Below, piece by piece: positions 59,743 through 64,000 of a DNA stretch of 64,000 nt. This DNA is from Psychrobacillus sp042944905. GTDB lineage: Bacteria > Bacillota > Bacilli > Bacillales_A > Planococcaceae. Made by a program: the position numbers and the translations under genes. How positions within the stretch are numbered: position 1 is the stretch's first letter; each line of letters opens with the position of its first letter. The DNA is taken from positions 682,001-746,000 of the forward strand of contig NZ_CP168496.1 in NCBI RefSeq assembly GCF_042944905.1, given 5' to 3'. Below the pieces are notes generated by a model. It was not told the origin of the DNA, ran no database searches, and was given only the letters and a program-made list of their open reading frames with translations.

Positions 59743-61131
59743 ATGCTACAACAATCAATCGTAGAGAACGTGCTACATGCATCACTTGAAACAGGTGGAG
59801 ATTTTGTGGACATATTCTTAGAAGATAAAAGAAATACTTCCCTAAGCATGATTGGCGGCGTACTGGAACAAGCAATTTCTGGTCGAGATTTTGGGGTTGG
59901 AATTCGAATTTTGAAAGATGAATATTCCGTTTATGCATATACAAATGATGCAAGTGAGGAAAACTTAATCCGAGTCGCACGTGCAGCAGCACAATCGATT
60001 CGCAGCAATCCATTAAACCTATCTATAGATTTACGTAAATCTATTATTGATAATAAGCATCATATTATTGTGTTGCCAAATTCCGTGTCAAAAGATAGAA
60101 AAGTAGAATGGTTAAGACGTGCGAATGAAGCAGCAAAAGGTTATGATCCTGTAATTACACAGACAATGCTTTTTTATAGTGATTCGATAAAAGATATATT
60201 AATCGCAAACTCAGAAGGATTGTTCGTTGAAGATCGTAGAAGCTACAATCGTCTTGGTATTAGTGCGATGGCTGAAAAAGATGGACAAAAGGAATCGGCA
60301 TTCATGGGTCCAGGATTTTTCGGTGGATTAGAGAATATGGAGAAATTAGATTTCGAAGCACATGCACGTGAAGTTGCTCAAAGTGCTAAAACAATCCTGT
60401 TCGCAGATCATGCACCTTCAGGAAATTTCCCGGTAGTCATTAATAATGGTTTTGGTGGAGTAATTTTCCATGAAGCGTGTGGTCATGGTTTAGAGTCACA
60501 TGCTGTATCAAGAAATGCTTCTATTTTTGCGGATAAACTAGGTGAACAGGTTGCATCTCCACTCGTAACTGCCTATGACGATGGAACACTCCAAAATACA
60601 TGGGGTTCTTTAAATATAGATGATGAAGGTATGAAAACTCAGAGAAACCTTCTAATCGAAAACGGCATATTAAAAGGCTATCTCATAGACAAAGTTGGAA
60701 GTCGCAAAATGGGAATGGACCCAACTGGTTCTGGAAGACGTGAATCGTATAAATATGCGCCAACGTCAAGGATGAATAATACATTTATTGCTCCTGGAAC
60801 TTCAAGCCCGGAAGAAATCATCGCAAATACTGAGTATGGGATTTATGCAAAGCACTTAGATGGTGGCTCCGTTAATCCAGCGACAAGTGATTATAACTTC
60901 ACAGTGAGTGAGGCGTATATGATTCGAGATGGTAAGATCGCTGAACCAATCAAAGGTGCAGCATTAATTGGTAAAGGTATTGACACATTGAAGAAAATTG
61001 ATATGGTTGGAAACGATTTAGAGCTTGGTATTGGAATGTGTGGGGCAAGTAGTGGTCAAGTTCCAGTTACAGTTGGTCAACCAACAATCAGAGTGTCTGA
61101 ACTAACGGTTGGCGGAAGAGGGGGTAACTGA
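59743..61131 (+). CDS. tldD: TldD metalloprotease
   Basis: A 462-residue zinc metalloprotease subunit. The HExxxH motif HEACGH is at residues 243-248, with GHGLESHAVSRN downstream, as in E. coli TldD, which forms a heterodimer with TldE and trims unstructured peptides, including microcin leaders and antitoxins. ATG behind AAGGAGTGAAAAC. Only 3 bp separate it from the partner gene, so the two are one operon. Confidence 0.92.
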   Translation: MLQQSIVENVLHASLETGGDFVDIFLEDKRNTSLSMIGGVLEQAISGRDFGVGIRILKDEYSVYAYTNDASEENLIRVARAAAQSIRSNPLNLSIDLRKSIIDNKHHIIVLPNSVSKDRKVEWLRRANEAAKGYDPVITQTMLFYSDSIKDILIANSEGLFVEDRRSYNRLGISAMAEKDGQKESAFMGPGFFGGLENMEKLDFEAHAREVAQSAKTILFADHAPSGNFPVVINNGFGGVIFHEACGHGLESHAVSRNASIFADKLGEQVASPLVTAYDDGTLQNTWGSLNIDDEGMKTQRNLLIENGILKGYLIDKVGSRKMGMDPTGSGRRESYKYAPTSRMNNTFIAPGTSSPEEIIANTEYGIYAKHLDGGSVNPATSDYNFTVSEAYMIRDGKIAEPIKGAALIGKGIDTLKKIDMVGNDLELGIGMCGASSGQVPVTVGQPTIRVSELTVGGRGGN

Positions 61132-61134
61132 TTA

Positions 61135-62487
61135 ATGGAAATCACTGAATTTCAACACGAGATTTTTCAACAAGGGAAAGAAATAGGTTTTAGTGAAATG
61201 GAAATTTATTTTTCTTCTAGTAAGGCCATCTCGATAAGTGTCCATAAACATGAAATTGATGAATATACCATCGTTGAACAAGGTGGCGTTTCACTCCGTG
61301 GATTATTTAATGGACAAATGGGTTATGCGTATGCGGAAAAAGTTGATCTTGACTCCATTTCGCTATTACTGGAAGAGGCAATGAGCAATGCGAGGGTAAT
61401 AGAAGTAGAAGATTCGGAAGATTTATTTGAAGGGTCTGACGAATACGCTGCTCCTAGACCATTTTCAGAATCACTAGCTGAGATAGAAGCAAGCCAATTA
61501 ATCGAAGCTGCCTTTGAAATGGAAAAAACAGCTTTGGAATTAGATGACAGAATTGAGAATGTGAACTACTGTGGAGTATCGAAAGTGGTAAGTGAATCAT
61601 TGATCGCTAACACAAAAGGGTTGCTTTGCCAATCTAAATCTTCCTATGTTTCCGCGGAGATTTACTTGCAAGCGAGTGAAGGAACATCAATGGCAACAGG
61701 CGGAAAATCCGATTTTACGTTCGTTAAATTTTCAGATTTGAATTTTAAAGAAATTGCTAAAAAAGGTGTCGAAGAGACTGTTTCAAAATTACATGCAGAA
61801 TCGCTTGAAACTGGCGATTATCCTGTCATTTTACGCTATGACACAGCGACTGACTTGCTTGGTTCTTATCTAGGTTTATTCTCTGCCGAATCTGTTCAAA
61901 AAGGCTATTCTAAGTTTAAAGGAAAGCTGAACGAACAGGTTGCGGGTGATAATATTACATTGGTAGATGATCCTACAATGACTGGTGTAGTTGGATATGC
62001 ATCATTTGATTCAGAAGGTTATCGGACAAAAAGAAAAGAAATTATTAAAAATGGTCAGTTATTAACCTTTATGCATAATCGTAAAACAGCCAAAAAAGAT
62101 GGCATAGAGTCAACAGGAAACGCAGTTAAGGGTGGTTATCGTGGAACACTTGGAGTGGGTCCATATAATGTATACCTGGATCCTGGTGAGTCCTCTTTAA
62201 ATGAAATGATTGAAAAGATGGATAAAGGAATTATGCTTGTCGAGCTTCAAGGGATGAATGCTGGAATTAATGGAGTAGCAGGTGATTTTTCAGTAGCTGC
62301 AATTGGATTCCTAATTGAGAATGGAAAAATTACTCGCCCAGTTGACCAAATTACTGTAGCAGGAAACTTCTTTGATATCCTCCATAATATTGAAGAAATC
62401 GGTAATGATTTAGATTTCCGAGGAAGTGTAACCATTCCATCTCTTAAAATAAAACAACTCTCATTCTCAGGTAATATACAATCCTAA
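61135..62487 (+). CDS. tldE: TldE (PmbA) protease partner
   Basis: A 450-residue paralogue of TldD lacking the HExxxH motif, as expected for TldE/PmbA; the C-terminal GMNAGINGVAGDFSVAAIGF and DFRGSVTIPSLKIKQLSFSG segments are typical. ATG at 61135 behind GGAAGAGGGGGTAACTGATTA. Forms the TldD-TldE heterodimer. Followed after 130 bp by an ABC exporter gene. Confidence 0.9.
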   Translation: MEITEFQHEIFQQGKEIGFSEMEIYFSSSKAISISVHKHEIDEYTIVEQGGVSLRGLFNGQMGYAYAEKVDLDSISLLLEEAMSNARVIEVEDSEDLFEGSDEYAAPRPFSESLAEIEASQLIEAAFEMEKTALELDDRIENVNYCGVSKVVSESLIANTKGLLCQSKSSYVSAEIYLQASEGTSMATGGKSDFTFVKFSDLNFKEIAKKGVEETVSKLHAESLETGDYPVILRYDTATDLLGSYLGLFSAESVQKGYSKFKGKLNEQVAGDNITLVDDPTMTGVVGYASFDSEGYRTKRKEIIKNGQLLTFMHNRKTAKKDGIESTGNAVKGGYRGTLGVGPYNVYLDPGESSLNEMIEKMDKGIMLVELQGMNAGINGVAGDFSVAAIGFLIENGKITRPVDQITVAGNFFDILHNIEEIGNDLDFRGSVTIPSLKIKQLSFSGNIQS

Positions 62488-62619
62488 TACAAGATTGGCG
62501 TGCTTACACGGATGGTCTAAACGACTAAGTTGTACGCCTTTCTTAAGGTTTTTTTTAATCTATATTATCTGAAAATTAAATAAATAGAAGAGATTTTACA
62601 CGATGAGGGGGAAATATCT

Positions 62620-64000
62620 TTGGAATTATCAAAAAGAAAACTTAGAAAAGAGAAAGAAAAAGGCATTTGGAAAGCTTATTTTAAACTTATGTTTAAAGCA
62701 AAATTACCGTGGGGATGGTTAATTGGTGTTATAATTCTAAATCTTATCGCAACTTCACTTTCTCTTTTATTCCCTCAATATATTACAAAAGTATATTCCG
62801 GTGTTTTTACAAAAACAGTTATTTATGGGGCGATGGCGGTTTTAATCGCAAGAACAATTATGGATGGAATTGTTGGCTATACCGGCAAACTATTATTATA
62901 CAAAATAGATATGAGTTATCGTGGGTTAATTTGGGAGCGTCTTATGCATTCCCCACTTTTCATGTACGATAAAGTGAAGCCTACTGAAATGACCAGCCGT
63001 ATAACAACAGATGCGGGGACAATAAGTCGAGTACTTGGAGGATGGTTCCCATCATTCATCTCGATGATCTACTCTACCATTGCAACAGTAGCGATATTAT
63101 TTACGTATGAATGGCGTTTAGGTCTAGCTGTAATGATCTATATTCCTTTTTACCTTACTTTCAATCTTTACTACGGAAAGTGGAATTATCGTGCAAATAA
63201 GGTAGCGTATAATCGACTTTCCAACCTTACTCAGTTTCTTTCAGAGTTGCTAATGAGTGTCCCGCTTATTAAGACTTTTGTAACGGAAACAAAGGAAGAT
63301 CAAAGAGGAAAGACACAACTAGACAACTACTATAAAGCAAATTTACGAAGATCAATTGTGGCCTGGATTGAAAACCCAGTATTTGCAGTCTTAGGTATTA
63401 TTCAAGAAGCCTTTGTTATTGGTTATGGTGTGTATTTAGTGAAAGATGGCTCCATCACAATGGCTCAATGGATTGCATTCTTCTCGTATGTGGGGATGTT
63501 ATGGCCAACACTGACAATATTCATCTATTTATATATGGATATAAAAAGTAGTCAAGGTGCGACAACTCGAATTGCAGAGCTGATGGATAGTCCATTAGAA
63601 GAGTATGAAAAAGAGAGCGCTATTACAGAAATAAATAGTGAGCTAATTTTTGAAGATGTTTCCTTTGGCTACGGGGATAAGAATGTCTTGTCGGATATTA
63701 ATTTCTCGATTCCATCTGGAAAACTTACAGCAATCATAGGACCGAGTGGTAGTGGGAAATCTACTATTCTTGCACTTATCCAGCAACTGTATCAACCTAA
63801 TTCTGGGAAGATCTCGTTGTCTGGTAATTCGATTGACAAGTATCATTTAAATGATTGGCGTAATCTATTTAGCTATGTTGCACAAGACAGCCCATTAATT
63901 TCTGGTACCATTCGTGAAAATATCAGCTATGGGGTTGAGCGTGAAGTAAGTGATATTGAAATTGCCCAAGCGGCCGAATTAGCTAATGCACTTCAATTTA
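62620..64000 (+). CDS. ABC exporter, fused permease-ATPase (3' end outside window)
   Basis: A partial frame of 460 codons running off the window. TTG start at 62620 behind GATGAGGGGGAAATATC. A basic N-terminus is followed by a six-helix type I exporter domain (about residues 25-330) and an ATPase domain with Walker A GPSGSGKST and Q-loop YVAQDSPL, then SGTIRENISYG. This is an MsbA/BmrA-like half-transporter with no peptidase domain. Substrate (drug, lipid or peptide) cannot be told; being next to tldDE, a peptide is one possibility. Confidence 0.88.
   Translation, partial: MELSKRKLRKEKEKGIWKAYFKLMFKAKLPWGWLIGVIILNLIATSLSLLFPQYITKVYSGVFTKTVIYGAMAVLIARTIMDGIVGYTGKLLLYKIDMSYRGLIWERLMHSPLFMYDKVKPTEMTSRITTDAGTISRVLGGWFPSFISMIYSTIATVAILFTYEWRLGLAVMIYIPFYLTFNLYYGKWNYRANKVAYNRLSNLTQFLSELLMSVPLIKTFVTETKEDQRGKTQLDNYYKANLRRSIVAWIENPVFAVLGIIQEAFVIGYGVYLVKDGSITMAQWIAFFSYVGMLWPTLTIFIYLYMDIKSSQGATTRIAELMDSPLEEYEKESAITEINSELIFEDVSFGYGDKNVLSDINFSIPSGKLTAIIGPSGSGKSTILALIQQLYQPNSGKISLSGNSIDKYHLNDWRNLFSYVAQDSPLISGTIRENISYGVEREVSDIEIAQAAELANALQF

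Noticed and set aside
1..64000. tRNA, rRNA or riboswitch genes
   Set aside because: I looked for cloverleaf-like and 16S/23S-like segments and for common leader motifs and saw none; a covariance-model search would be needed to exclude small RNAs.

Overview
The window is a chromosomal segment of a low-GC, endospore-forming Gram-positive bacterium, most likely a member of the Planococcaceae (Psychrobacillus / Sporosarcina / Lysinibacillus-like). The reasons are the Bacillus-type gene order rpiB-ywlG-glyA-upp-atp, then murA-spoIID-spoIIQ-spoIIID-mbl-flhO-flhP-fabZ-ywpF-ssbB-ywqA-ywqB, strong AGGAGG-type ribosome binding sites, frequent GTG/TTG starts, sporulation genes, and two S-layer-like proteins resembling Geobacillus SbsC. 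Most genes are on the + strand.

Layout. 1-11 kb: pentose phosphate/one-carbon/pyrimidine salvage genes and a complete F0F1 ATP synthase operon (atpI-B-E-F-H-A-G-D-C) led by a frameshifted atpZ. 11-18 kb: cell wall (murA), sporulation (spoIID, spoIIQ, spoIIID) and cell shape (mbl). 18-23 kb: flagellar rod genes flhO/flhP separated by a nested repeat/MITE insertion, then fabZ, a small lipoprotein, ywpF and a competence-type ssbB with a candidate ComK box. 23-27.5 kb: SNF2 helicase and SWIM-domain pair on the - strand. 28-33 kb: small regulators and unknowns, and an operon of S41 peptidase, membrane protein and HlyD-like adaptor. 34-41 kb: yhdT-panF pantothenate uptake, a DMT exporter, a SigI/RsgI envelope stress module with a candidate SigI promoter in front of a secreted charged protein, and small genes. 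41-44 kb: a polar amino-acid ABC importer beside a divergent XRE-cupin regulator. 44.5-48.9 kb: a decaying accessory island (Rpn-like transposase/nuclease, NERD-domain protein, regulator); all three genes show ATA where the start codon should be. 49.9-55.7 kb: an S-layer locus of two SbsC-like surface proteins around an SLAP-domain assembly protein. 56-62.5 kb: a thiol-redox group (cysteine desulfidase family, TrxB, three tandem thioredoxins) and the TldD/TldE protease pair. A truncated ABC exporter runs off the right edge.

The most unusual feature is in the spaces between genes. At least twelve intergenic sites carry arrays of a short 8-13 bp core repeated at almost exactly 21 bp (two DNA helical turns), separated by variable bases. 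Different sites use different but partly related cores (ATTGGTCTCG and its complement, CGAGTACCACATA, CGCGACAAAC, GGGCAGATA), yet the 21-bp spacing is the same. Occasional 18-20 bp steps break any reading frame, which suggests that DNA geometry rather than translation is conserved. I know of no name for this class; it is my main candidate for an undescribed element.
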